A DNA stretch of 64,000 nt from Artemisia argyi (lineage: Eukaryota > Streptophyta > Magnoliopsida > Asterales > Asteraceae). Below the pieces are notes generated by a model. That model saw only the letters and a list, made by a program, of their open reading frames with translations, did not search any database and had not been told where the DNA came from. The DNA lies in the NCBI GenBank assembly GCA_030686995.1, contig CM060698.1, positions 135,662,106 through 135,726,105 of the forward strand, written 5' to 3'. The translations under genes were made by a program, and so were the position numbers. Positions 10,363 through 20,944 of this stretch are shown here, one piece after another (the first letter of the stretch is position 1; each line of letters starts with the position of its first letter).

Positions 10363-12153
10363 GAGTTGTTTTAACATCATTTATGTATGTGTATGACCTT
10401 TTCTATTATTTTTACATAACCTATTGTGACGACATCCAAGCAAACTATCAATGGTTCTGTTATGGTTTTCATTCTCATACCAACGGGTGGTTATCGTCCA
10501 AACCTTTGGTACCTTTATCGAACGTGGTCTAAATTTGTTTCGCCACCTCTAGTTAATACTTTATAGTTATGGCAAGAAAAGTTTTAAGAACATTTGCTAT
10601 GGACAGGAAAAGTAGGGTCAGCAAAGAGGGTTGACGTCATAGGAGATCAGTGTGGCAATAGGGTGTTGGGTCGGTGTGGTATCGCCGGCCAACCTCCTTT
10701 CTCTCCTTTTAGTTCATTAGAAAAAGTTAGATAGATGCATTTTTGTGAAAACTTTAGTTTGTGATAATAAAACTTCAATATGGAAAATGGTCTAACTATG
10801 ATTGAGAAGGAAAAATAATTTGTGAAAACTTTAGTTTGTGATAATAAAAGTTAGATAAATGCATTTTTTTTCTTCCTAAAGTATTCATACATGTTACAAC
10901 CATCTCTTCAAATATATGCAGTCCTAGTCAACAAAATCAAAAGCATAATTTTATTGTTATATACTGGTATAAGGACAAAAGTAAGATGGAATCTTAAGAC
11001 ATTGGAGAAACCAATGGAAAAAACAGAACTCAAATCCATAGTCAAAATTAAATATTGGAATCTTTGTAAAAACTTGGAAGACACAACTTTTTTTCCTCTA
11101 TCCATGCTGATTCTGTTCTTCTTCTTCTTCTAATGCATCTTCCCACTTTCTATGCTGAAATGACACAGAAAATAAGGTGCCATCTTTGTTTATTTACTTC
11201 ATAATTAATTAAGAAGACACACATTCACATAGTAGTATCAAAACCTATTGGGAGTTGTAAAGTTCCCATATTTCATGCATGCATACATGTGATGACAAGT
11301 TTTTTTTTAGTTCAACATTAGAGATGAACAACTAGACTGATGCAAGGAGTCAAAAATATTTTGGTCCTATTAGACTAGCTAGGTCGAGCTCGAAAGTCTT
11401 AAATTGATCCTATTGTGCGATTTGAATACTTAGTTACAATGATTTCATCTAAATTCAGAACTCTGAATCTTTATATACATCCAAATCATGTTTTAAAATA
11501 TCTTATCCTATGGCACTAGTGTATATTAAAAATCTCTAGTTTTGCAAGTAGGCACGTATGATAGATATTTTGCAAAAAGGAAAATGATCACATATTCACA
11601 TGGCCTTGATAAGAGTAGACTCAGGAGTCTAGTAACTTGTAAAGACATTTGGGCTCAAAGAAAATCTTTTTACAATATCAAGATTGGGCTAGACCTATAT
11701 TGGGTTTAGTGAGACTAAACAATACTCCACGTTCCTTAACACTATTCCATTTTTTTCAAACCAGATAGTTTTATCTTGCGCATTAGTGACAGAACACAGA
11801 AGTAGTATCTTAAAACAATATTTGATGAATTGTGCAAAGAAAAGAAGAAAAGAAGAAAAGATAATAATCTGTTACTTCTGTATATATTAATCTTATAAAG
11901 CATTTAGACCTTTCATGTTAAAAATGTTAGAGAAATCCAACATAAGTAAATTACTAATAATAGGCGAGTACCCGCGCCTAGCGGCAGACAATTAACGATA
12001 TGTGATATTGTAGTAAGTGTTTCGTATAACGTTCAAAATAGAACGTAAAAAGATCAAAATGTAATTGCAAATGGTTGTAATATGTGATAATAACGAGATT
12101 TTATAGCGGCACATAGTTTTAGTGACAAAAAAATTTTATCTCTCACTTTAAAT
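10359..12153. other. Intergenic, with a short direct duplication
   Basis: No gene is supported; the 80-codon frame at 10891 and its antisense partner lack recognisable content. A roughly 30-base segment beginning GTGAAAACTTTAG is present twice (near 10745 and 10820), each beside GTTAGATARATGCATTTTT. Around 11962-11990 is a GC-rich patch that resembles a minus-strand Helitron 3' end. Confidence 0.5.
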
Positions 12154-12481
12154 TAGGGGTGTGCATCGGGCCTAAACCGATTCCGACCCGTCCCGACCCG
12201 ACAAGCCCGACTCCCCGATTTCGCCGGAATTGCAAACCGACTCCCGAACCGTTTGATAGTCGGGATCGGAATCGGGCCGGCGGTTTGGTCGGGATCGGTT
12301 TTCTTTGTTGTTTTGTCGGTTTTCTTCCCGTTCCGACCCGTCCCGTCCCGACCCGACTCCCGATTTCGCCGGAATTGTAAACCGACTCCCGAACCGTTTG
12401 ATAGTCGGGATCGGAATCGGGCCGGCGGTTTGGTCGGAATCGGGCCGGAAAACGGGCGGCGGGCGGTTTTGCTCACCCCTA
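12154..12481. mobile_element. hAT-type MITE, GC-rich, 328 bp
   Basis: The ends TAGGGGTG and CACCCCTA are inverted, and an exact 8-bp duplication CTTTAAAT flanks the element (12146-12153 and 12482-12489). The interior is strikingly GC-rich for this window. It consists of two tandem copies of a segment of about 120 bp around CGATTTCGCCGGAATTG and GAACCGTTTGATAGTCGGG. Open frames across it on both strands are by-products of its base composition. Confidence 0.93.
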
Positions 12482-12584
12482 CTTTAAATTCATTCCGAGT
12501 TAGAAAAACTAAGTTCCTTCCCTCCCTTTGATGGGTTATGAATGAAAAAAAATAAAAGTTTGAGGATTTGAGGATTAAACATAA

Positions 12585-12870
12585 TGTTTTGAAACCCGGT
12601 TCGACCCGGGTGGTTCAGCCGGTTGAACCGTTCCGGTCGAAAATCGGGTCAATCTAAATAGGTCAACCCGACAGGTGGGTCGGAAAAAGGGTCAAATTAA
12701 ACTGGGTCAACCCGCGCGGGTTTGAAGCGTCCCGGGTCAACCCGGTTTCCAATGTGTATTAATAGTTTCTTTTTGAAACATATGTTTTCAATATTTCCTT
12801 TTTTTAGTTTCAACTTTTCACTTTTCATTTTTTTATTTTTTCCTATTAATAGTTTCTTTTTGGAACATAT
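12585..12870 (+). repeat. Dispersed repeat family, copy 1
   Basis: It starts around TAAACATAATGTTTTGAAA and continues through repeated GGGTCAACCCG motifs to ATGTGTATTAATAGTTTC. Related sequence occurs inverted at about 17165-17400 and direct at about 35115-35235. Upstream of copies 1 and 3 the text TTTTATAGCGG-CATAGTTTAGTGA is also shared, and both lie to the right of a Helitron-like 3' end (near 11960 and 35010). A non-autonomous Helitron family is plausible but unproven. Confidence 0.55.
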
Positions 12871-13424
12871 GTTTTGTGTTACCAAAATACACCGTGACTT
12901 TTTGAGGGTCCAACGTCTTCAAATATTTAACATTTTATTTTTTATTTTTTATTTTCAACTAAAAAATCTAAACTTTTTAAAAATAAAATCACTCGGAAAA
13001 CATATAAATTTTTAAAGTCTTAAAAGTTGAAAGTTACGATGTTTAATATTTCAAAAACCCAATTACGAGAATGAACATTATAACGAGTGATTTTACAAGA
13101 ATAAACCTTTTTTAGATTGTTTACCAAAGTGATGAATATGTGTCGTTATCAAACTTTTTAAATAGTGGCCACAAGTTCTCTCTCTGTTTCAATTATTAAG
13201 TCACGTGAGCATGTCTTTTCTTTTCTAGCATTTGGAACAAGTATGAAGTATCTATCTCCATTCTTCTATTTCTTTTTTTCATCTTCTTCACATACCAAAG
13301 CAAAAACAGCGCATTGCATTCTTCTATTTCACGTACCAAAGCAAAAACGAGTCATCACTAGAATTATGATGAACACCAGCAACAACAAAGAAACCTATGC
13401 AACTTCAACAGCACCAGCAACAAC

Positions 13425-13684
13425 AACTCCACCTCGCCCGTCACCTCGCCTGCCCTCACCTCGCCTCGCCTAAGGCCTCGCCTGTAACCTCGCTTAGGGC
13501 CTCGCCCGTAACCTCGCCCACGATTCAATAGTCCTCGCCCGTAACCTCGCTTGTAACCTCGCCCGTAACCTCGCCCACCACATCACCCACAACCTCGCCA
13601 CAGCTCCACCACCTCGCCAGCCACCTCGCCACAGCTCCACCACCTCGCCAGCTACCTCACCCAGCTCTTCACGCCCACCACCTC
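13425..13684. repeat. CCTCGCC minisatellite, left part
   Basis: Irregular tandem units of CCTCGCC, ACCTCGCC and GTAACCTCGCC, with larger units such as CACAGCTCCACCACCTCGCCAG repeated twice. The array is cut by the solo LTR and resumes at 15108. The Pro/Ser-rich frames across it show no gene features. Confidence 0.8.
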
Positions 13685-15107
13685 TGATACGTGGGAATCG
13701 CACCAGGCTTTACCTCTCGAGGGATCTCGAGAAACTTACAACCCCCACCAGGCAGTGTACCTGATCGTTGTAATATAGTATAGTGACAAGTACCGGGGGA
13801 TTGATCATTCAACTCAGGAATAGTGTTGCTAGGATTAGAAAGCCTAAAAACTAGGTCTAGAGGTGAGGGATGATTCTTTTTGTATTTTTATATTTTATAA
13901 AAGCAATTAAAATCCCAGGTTTTGGAAGAGTGGGCGGAATTAGTTGCTAGCCAACTAACCCAAATAACTAAAGATGCAATTAAAATAAAATAACAAAAAT
14001 GAAAATAAAGCTAATTATACTAGTGGTGTAAACAATGATGGGGAAAGTTGTGTTTACTTAGGTTTCATTACTTCCTAGATATTTTTTACAGGTTGATAGC
14101 TTGTTACAATTGCATGGATGACGGGTCATATTCCTTAATACTAGTCGTAGGGCTGTGTACAATATTCCCTAACTCTATAGGATCCTACTTCACTCCTATG
14201 TCAAGCCGTTAGAAGCTCCTAACATGGGATCATTAGAATTCTCCTACGCATTAAATACAACCAAAAATCGTAGTACACCTCTGATCATGTTTCTTAAGAC
14301 GTTCAAGCAAGTTACAAATGGAAGTCTGCCAGTTTTCTTAAGCCTAACATCGAATACAATCATCCATAATAACTATAAACAAACAATCAACCCATAATTA
14401 ACATCTAGGTTTCACTACATCTAAGCAAACACAAAAGAAATCTAGCCGAACATGTTAAATTGATGACAAGCGTAAGATATATTCAAACAAAACATAGACA
14501 TATTGAATGAATTGAAAGAGTACTTATCTTTAATAGAACATGAAAGATTCAAAGGGTTGAAACCCTTGAAAAAGCTGGAAAATTCGACCTATGGTTTTTC
14601 CCTCAAAGTTGCACACTAATGAATGAAATTTAGAAAGCTATATATAGATTCTACAGGGTCAAGAAGAAATTTGTGACGCCGTCAACTCGCCGTCTTAATA
14701 AAAATCGTATTGCCCAGATCTAATTTTGATGCCGTCATGTAGGAATTTCTTCTGGGCAGTCACTAACAAATGGACCATGACGGCCTAGGTGACGCCGTCA
14801 TCTCCTATGCTTGAAAACACTCTGGACCGTCACGTGTATCTTCCACTTCCCCCTCTTTTGTAACTCTTGACGTCGTCACTTGGAGACTCTTGACGCCGTC
14901 AGGTACTTTTCCCAGCAAGGAAAATTGAGACTTTGCCGTTTTCTTCACTTTTATGCTCCAAAAACGTCCAAGATGCTTCCTTTTTCAGATTTCTCTTCAA
15001 AAGTACCTAAAATGACAAAAGGAGCAATTTAGGGCAATATTTGATCAAATAATCACGAATCCGGGCTTAAATGACCCCTTAAAAGTGGTTCACTTTTCGC
15101 CTCATCA
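13685..15107 (-). mobile_element. Solo LTR of an LTR retrotransposon, 1,423 bp
   Basis: The segment opens TGATACGTGG and closes CCTCATCA, and a 5-bp direct repeat ACCTC flanks it exactly (13680-13684 and 15108-15112). TG...CA ends plus a 5-bp TSD and no internal coding region mark a solo LTR left by recombination between two LTRs. A TATA box reading on the minus strand (near 14640-14648, CTATATATAG) lies just downstream, in that direction, of a cluster of TGACGCCGTCA motifs, which sets the orientation as minus. The superfamily cannot be told without an internal region. Confidence 0.85.
14674..14901. promoter_or_regulatory. Cluster of five TGACG (as-1-like) motifs in the LTR
   Basis: Near-identical 11-mers TGAYGYCGTCA occur at 14674, 14727, 14790, 14868 and 14891. 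Each holds TGACG or its complement CGTCA, the core bound by TGA-class bZIP factors. They lie immediately upstream (minus strand) of the TATA box. A further ACCGTCACGTG lies near 14826. A regulatory role is inferred from motif identity and placement. Confidence 0.55.
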
Positions 15108-15140
15108 ACCTCGCGTCCTCGCCCACCACCTCGCCTAGAA
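15108..15140. repeat. CCTCGCC minisatellite, right part
   Basis: Continuation of the array at 13425-13684 after the solo LTR. The first five bases are the duplicated target. Confidence 0.75.
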
Positions 15141-15834
15141 AAATGAGAGACACATGTACGGTTCAAAAGTTGTCATGAACTGAATCTAACGGATCATATG
15201 CAAAAGTTCATTTTCGTAAAAAATGTGGGCGATGTTTATTTTTGTAAATGGATACTTGTTATGGTTCATTCAAATTATACAAAATCATTAAAATTTTCAA
15301 ATTTATAAAAAGTTTCCATATTTAACATTATATCAAATTTTCAAAAGTTATTGCTAGCAAATTCATCGAAAACATTGAAATACTTTTCATAATTAACATA
15401 ATTATACATTTTAACAATTTTACAGTTTAAATAAAAAAAAACATCATGTCCAAACAAATAGTTTTACATACAACAAATTTACACAACTATAATTCACCAA
15501 ACAAATAATTTACATACAACAAAATTAACATATATAATTTACCCACAAATCTTAAAACATAAATAAAAAAAACTAACTTATAAGAAAATATATCATTAAA
15601 TTATTACAAGATTTACACCACGATATTCATAAACAAATTTAAACGGAAATATTCATAAACAAATTTAAACAATATTATAAAAATTACAAATTTAACAAAC
15701 AAACCATACAATTCCAACATAAGCAAACATCTATATCTATAATTGGAAGATAAAGTTCAAAATTCCATATTACCATTTATTCGAAACAAAAAAGCGATCA
15801 TCAATCCAAACATAAGAACGAAACAAGTAACTTC

Positions 15835-16135
15835 CTAAGCCAGACGTCTACGTTTTTTGAATCTTTTCGGGCAGATCTAGCGAGGTAACGATTTATCGCC
15901 TTACGAGGCATTCCCTTCACTTCTTCGATGATAAACTCCTGTTTCTTAATGAGCTCTTTTGTTTCAAGATGAATTGCCTCCGCTTCTTTTCGAGTTCTTC
16001 CAACTATTTTTCAGGAACATACCTAGCAAGCTTTTTCAACAAATTTTTCATATTTTGTGACATGATGCTTATCTTCGCTAATTGTTTTTGTACTTGTTGC
16101 CGAAATGTATTGTTTTTTGTTTTCAGACATGATAG
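15835..16135 (-). pseudogene. Degraded coding remnant, unidentified
   Basis: Read on the minus strand, different frames in turn give coding-like text: MSENKKQYISATSTKT, then LLKKLARYVPEK, then ETKELIKKQEFIIEEVKG and INRYLARSARKDSKN. Charged, helix-like content suggests a coiled segment of an old gene or transposon protein with at least one stop and two frame changes. I do not recognise the family, and it may be chance. Confidence 0.3.
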
Positions 16136-17164
16136 CGAGAGTTGATGAAAATGATGGAGAAGAAAATGTTAATTTAAACTACTCATTTTCCGTAATTATT
16201 GCTCCAAGTAGTAAATTCAAAATGGTGAGTAATTAATTGATAATTGTCGGTTAACAAATTTCTTTTCTCAGCCCATTATAAGACTATATGGAAAACGACA
16301 ACACCCACTAATTGAAAAATTAATTGTACGACTTTTTTGATTTTCACCATTTGCAATACTTTTAAATTGATTTTGAGGTTTTTGAAAATTTCAAACAAAG
16401 TTGACTATATTTTCAAACGCAAGGCAACATTTCAACATTCCAAACGCATGGCTAGCTTGACCATTTTTCAACATTCAACAATTCAACATTGACCATTTTT
16501 ACTTTATATGTAGTTTAGATACCCTTATGATTCTTAAAATAAAAAGTGTATAAGTCGAAAAAAAATATAGCTCCATATGTAAACTATGCTTACTTTATAA
16601 ATTTGCACAATATTTTCATTCTTTTTAATAATTAATTCTTCATAAAAATAAAGTTTGTAAAATTATTTTCAAGAAACTCAGCTTAAAAATAATAAATAAT
16701 TATGATATTTTTTAAAAGAATTATTTCATCTATATCCTTGAAAAAATTTGTAATTACATCAATATATTCATAATTACACCAATATCATTCCAAATTCAAA
16801 AAACACTCATCTGTATCCAAATAAATCATTTAATCTTTATTAACTAGTAATCATGAATAAAATTATTATCTAAATCTTAAATTACATGATGTATTACATT
16901 TTTACCCTTATTCTTTAATCATCATCTTCTAAAATTCTAAACACTCCTATAAGTTTATGCATTTAACAAATTAACCCCTAAACACATATACATTTTTTTT
17001 TTACATAATTTTCTATTAAAATGTTTTATTAAAAGTCCATACTATTGTTAAAACTTTATTTCACAGTAACAAAATAAATGTAATTACACAAGCGGTCAAA
17101 GAAATCTAAAGATATCACATTACAATGAATAATTAGAATTTTCATATATACTATACTATATATG

Positions 17165-17400
17165 AAGGAAAAATCGAAAAGAGAAAAGTTGAAACTAAAA
17201 ATGAAAATATCGAAAACATATGTTTCAAAATGAAACTATTATTACACATCGAAAACCGGATTGATTCGGGACACTTCAAACCCAGCGGGATGATCCGGTT
17301 TAATTTGACTTGGTTTACGACCCAACTCGTCAGGTTGACTCGGTTTAATTTGCCCTTTTTTCTAACCCAACTCGTAGGGTTGACCCGATTTTTATATACT
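17165..17400 (-). repeat. Dispersed repeat family, copy 2 (inverted)
   Basis: The reverse complement follows the copy at 12585-12870: ATCGGGTCAACCC-like start, repeated TGACCC/GGGTCA blocks, and the end AACATATGTTTTCGATATTT. Similarity is obvious by eye over roughly 230 bp but is not exact. Confidence 0.5.
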
Positions 17401-18402
17401 TAGTAATGGCATAACAATTAATCAGTGAAGTATAATACATGCACATATTAATCACTCAATAATATTTAACTTTACCTGTCATCTATCTATAATACATAAA
17501 GATTCACTTTTGGTATATTTAATGTGCAAAAGTAAATGCGCACAAAAAGTTGTACGGTGCAACATGCTTAAGCTTGAAAATAATTCACAAAAATATATAC
17601 CGAAATATTATTTTATCAAATAAATTCACAAATTAATAAATAGGGCATGCATAATACGAAATGGCTTAATCATTTACACATCAAAGAATATGAACCAAAA
17701 GAGCCATGAATACTAAAATTAAACACTCATCATATGAGCTTCAATACTATCTTATCTTATCTATACTATAAAGATTAAGTGGCTAAATTTAATGTGCAAG
17801 AGGATTTGTGCAAAAAAATTTGTACGGTACAAGGTAGTTTAAGCAACATCAAAAGTATAAATAACACAATATTGGGTGGCTTAATTTAATGTACAAGAGG
17901 ATTTGTGCACAAATTGTAGTACGGTACAAGGTAGTTTAAGCAACATGCAAACTATATCAATTATTGTACATAACCTCAAAGAATACAAACAAAAAATGCC
18001 ATGAATGCATAAATTAAACACACCAATTAGTAGTGAGTCTTTTTACCTTCCCGTCCATTAATTATAAATATTTTATCAAATATATAGTGTGTCAAAAATC
18101 ACACACAACAAACCACAACTTCCTCCACACCGTGTGCACATTGGGGCTACAACTTATTATGGTGGTAAAGTAAACATCATATCGTCTTACTTATTTAGCA
18201 TATTGATTTATATTTTTTAATGTAAATTTCACATATGTTTTGTGTGTGTAACAATGTAGGACACAAATATGGTGCTTAGGAGGTTTGGTAGTAACATCAT
18301 CTTCTCTGATAGTTTAAGAGATCCTACACATCGTTGATTAACTGTATTTAAGTTACTAACGATCAACTATATCTAATTGTTTTTTGCAGCGGGTCAAGAA
18401 GC

Positions 18403-20290
18403 ATTAAAAAAGAGATCGAGAAGTCACGAAAATTGTATCAACAACAAAACGTGCAAAAGGTCAATGAACAACAATGACAAAGACAACAACAACAAGAATA
18501 ACAACAACAACAAGAACAACGCTACGGCTACCGGTGGGATAAATACTTAGCATTCATATTAAGAGTACGTTACAAATTAAATATGCAATATTTTACTTCA
18601 TGTATTATCGATAAACGGGCTAATACCATTGATTCGTTAGCAAGTAAGTTTATTGAAAATAATGTGACGAGCATTTAATTTTTAGTCAATCTTTATTAGT
18701 TTATTACTACACTTTATTGTTGCATTTTAATATTTTTGCTTTTAATGTAGTTACGGAATTGCATGTATGATATCAAAACTTATAATGAGTTACTAATGAA
18801 TGCTCCAAATTCGATATTATAGTTTATGGAAAAATGTTGTAATAATGCATTAATTAAAAAATAATAATTTATGTAACTTACTCATATTAAAAGATTACAT
18901 ATGAAAATCCTCACTTAAATATAATATTTTGAAAAAAAAAATAATAACTCTTCACATTAAAGAAAGAGATCGAGAAGTCACGAAAATTGTATCAAAAACA
19001 AAACATGCAAAAGGCCAATGAACAACAACGACAAATACAACAACAACAAGAACAATGTCACGACCACCGGTGGGATGAATACTTAGCATTCATATTAATA
19101 GTACGTTACAAATTAAACATGCAATATTTTACATCATGTAATATCGATAAACTGGTTAATACTATTGATTCGTTAGCAAGTAAGTTTATTGAAAATAATG
19201 TGACGAGCATTCAATTTTTAGTCAATAATTATTACTACACTTTGTTGGTGCATTATTATTATTTTTGCTCTTAATGTAGTTACGGAATTGCATGTATGAT
19301 ATCAAAACTTAGAGTGGGTTACTAATGAATGCTCCAAATTCGATATTATAGTTTATGGAAAAATGTTGTAATAATGCATTAATTAAAAAAAATAATTTAT
19401 GTAACTTGCTCATATTAAAAGATTACATATGAAAAGCAGTGTTCTAAAAGGCGCGCCAAGGCGCGAGGCGTGGCCTCGGTGCCACGAAATGGACCAAGGC
19501 GTGAGGTCTAGGCGTCGTGTGAAAAGGCGTGGAATAAGGCGCGAAAAGGCGTGCAAAGGCGCGCCTTTTTGGTAAGGCGTGGCGCCATTTTTAGAAGCAT
19601 TTAGAGGATTTATGGATTTGAGCTTGAATTTCAAGTATTTGAGTTATTTCTTTCTTGGGCATCGTAATTTCAAAACTTAATTCCTACTTGGGCCTCGTAT
19701 TTGGGCCTGGCTATTTTGGATTTGGGCTTTAGTATTTGAAATTGCTCTTATAAAATGATATAAAATTATAAATACATAAATTTATAAATATTTTGTTGCC
19801 GCCTTAAGCACGCCTTAAGAAACGCCAAGGCTTCGCAAAGGCGCGTAAGGCTTGAGACGTGGCTGTGCCGCCACGCCACGCCTCACGCCTTTTATAACAT
19901 TGATGAAAAGTCTCATATAAATATAATATTTTGCGAAAAAACCTCTTTACATTAAAGAAAAAGGTCGATAAGTCACGAAAATTGTATCAATAACAAAACA
20001 TGCAAAAGGCAATGAACAACAACGACAAATACAACAACAACAAGAATAACAACAACAAGAAGAACAACGCCACGGCCACCGGTGGGATGAATACTTAGCA
20101 TTCATATTAATAGTACGTTACGAATTAAACATACAATATTTTACTTCATGTAATACCGATAAATGGGCTAATATTATTGATTCGTTAGCAAGTAAGTTTA
20201 TTGAAAATAATGTGACGAACATTCAATTTTTAGTCAATAATTATTACTACACTTTGTTGGTGCATTTTAATATTTTTAGTCAATAATAAA
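18403..20290 (+). repeat. Three tandem copies of a 0.35-0.56-kb module inside the Helitron
   Basis: Copies begin at about 18403, 18961 and 19954, each starting around AAAGAGATCGAGAAGTCACG. Each carries a Gln-codon-rich stretch (CAACAACAACAAGAAC), then GGTGGGAT-AATACTTAGCATTC, then TTATTGAAAATAATGTGACGA. The third copy is separated from the second by the MITE at 19437-19902. Copy 2 keeps a 95-codon frame (18987-19274) with QQRQIQQQQEQ and WDEYLAFILIVRYKLNMQY. This looks like a captured gene fragment that was then amplified, but I do not recognise the protein. Confidence 0.7.
19437..19902. mobile_element. hAT-type MITE, 466 bp
   Basis: The ends CAGTGTTCTAAAAGGC and GCCTTTTATAACATTG are inverted and start with CA(G)TG as hAT ends do. 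The 8-bp duplication ATGAAAAG flanks it exactly (19429-19436 and 19903-19910). The interior is rich in AAGGCGCG and CACGCC motifs. It inserted into the spacer after module copy 2 of the Helitron, so it is younger than the amplification. Confidence 0.93.
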
Positions 20291-20653
20291 TTAACATCAA
20301 GATCTACGAAAGTATCTAATGTTTACGTGAGTTATTTAGTACTTATTGATAAATCTTCCAGTAAATAAAACTTATGTTACAAACATTGACGCAAACTTAA
20401 TAAAAAGTATATAAACATCTGCACAAACATTATGTACAAAGCACGTAGAAATTCAACAAATGACTCAGCCGGTGCATCGCACGGGTTTGACAAAGCCTCG
20501 TTACGATTATTACCGCACTTATGTTTTTTAGAAGGTAATGACACACATTATACATATATACATTTGTTGGGCTCTTTGCTTCAACACCTCACATGCGAAC
20601 ACTGTAGAAACCAATTAGGAGGCTGGGTCGGGTTTGGGCGAGGCGGGTCGGGA

Positions 20654-20691
20654 CTAACGGCCGTTAGTTATTTATAACTAACGGCCGTTAG
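20654..20691. repeat. 38-bp palindrome built on AACGGCCGTT
   Basis: CTAACGGCCGTTAGTTAT is followed two bases later by its reverse complement. More copies of TAACGGCYGTTA follow to about 20720. It lies near the Helitron 3' part. Confidence 0.85.
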
Positions 20692-20944
20692 ATATTTAAC
20701 GGCTGTTAGCTAACGATCGTTATCTTTAACATTTTCTTTAAAAATCCATACAAAATTGGTCCTTCATCTCGGAAGTTCGTTGCAAATTTAGTCCTCTCAT
20801 AATTTACATGATTGGTCCTTCATGTTATACGTCCATTGCAAAATCAGTCCTTAGTCACTAAATTGACGTTAAGTAGCTACCGGCCGTTATTACAATTTCC
20901 CTATTCGGAAAACACCCCGCGGCAACGCGCGGTTTTCCAACTAG

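Larger units (their letters stand above)
15141..17759. other. Intergenic, mostly unexplained
   Basis: AT-rich sequence with no intact gene. It contains the degraded minus-strand coding remnant at 15835-16135, an inverted copy of the dispersed repeat at 17165-17400, and near 17484 a second, partial copy of the Helitron 5' end found at 17760. Confidence 0.5.
17760..20944 (+). mobile_element. Non-autonomous Helitron, 3.2 kb
   Basis: The left end reads A then TCTATACTATAAAG, matching the plant Helitron 5' end (TC after a host A). The right end has a hairpin, CCGCG (917-921 of the 20-kb block) and CGCGG ending at 20932, eight bases before CTAG at 20941-20944, followed by host T. Insertion between A and T without a TSD, the 3' hairpin and CTRR are the Helitron hallmarks. 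No Rep/helicase frame is present, so it needs help in trans. It carries a triplicated module and an hAT MITE. Confidence 0.75.

Noticed and set aside
10891..11133. 80-codon frame and its antisense partner
   Set aside because: Open on both strands, no domain, ends in a T-run; chance is sufficient.
12153..12531. Several overlapping Arg/Pro-rich frames on both strands
   Set aside because: They are produced by the GC-rich tandem sequence of the hAT MITE, which lacks stop codons by composition.
13165..13703. Ser/Pro-rich and Arg-rich frames
   Set aside because: They run across the CCTCGCC minisatellite and are interrupted by the solo LTR boundary; no gene features.
18403..20290. CRISPR-like or satellite array
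   Set aside because: The repeat units are hundreds of bases long and only three in number, in a plant Helitron; there are no short regular spacers.
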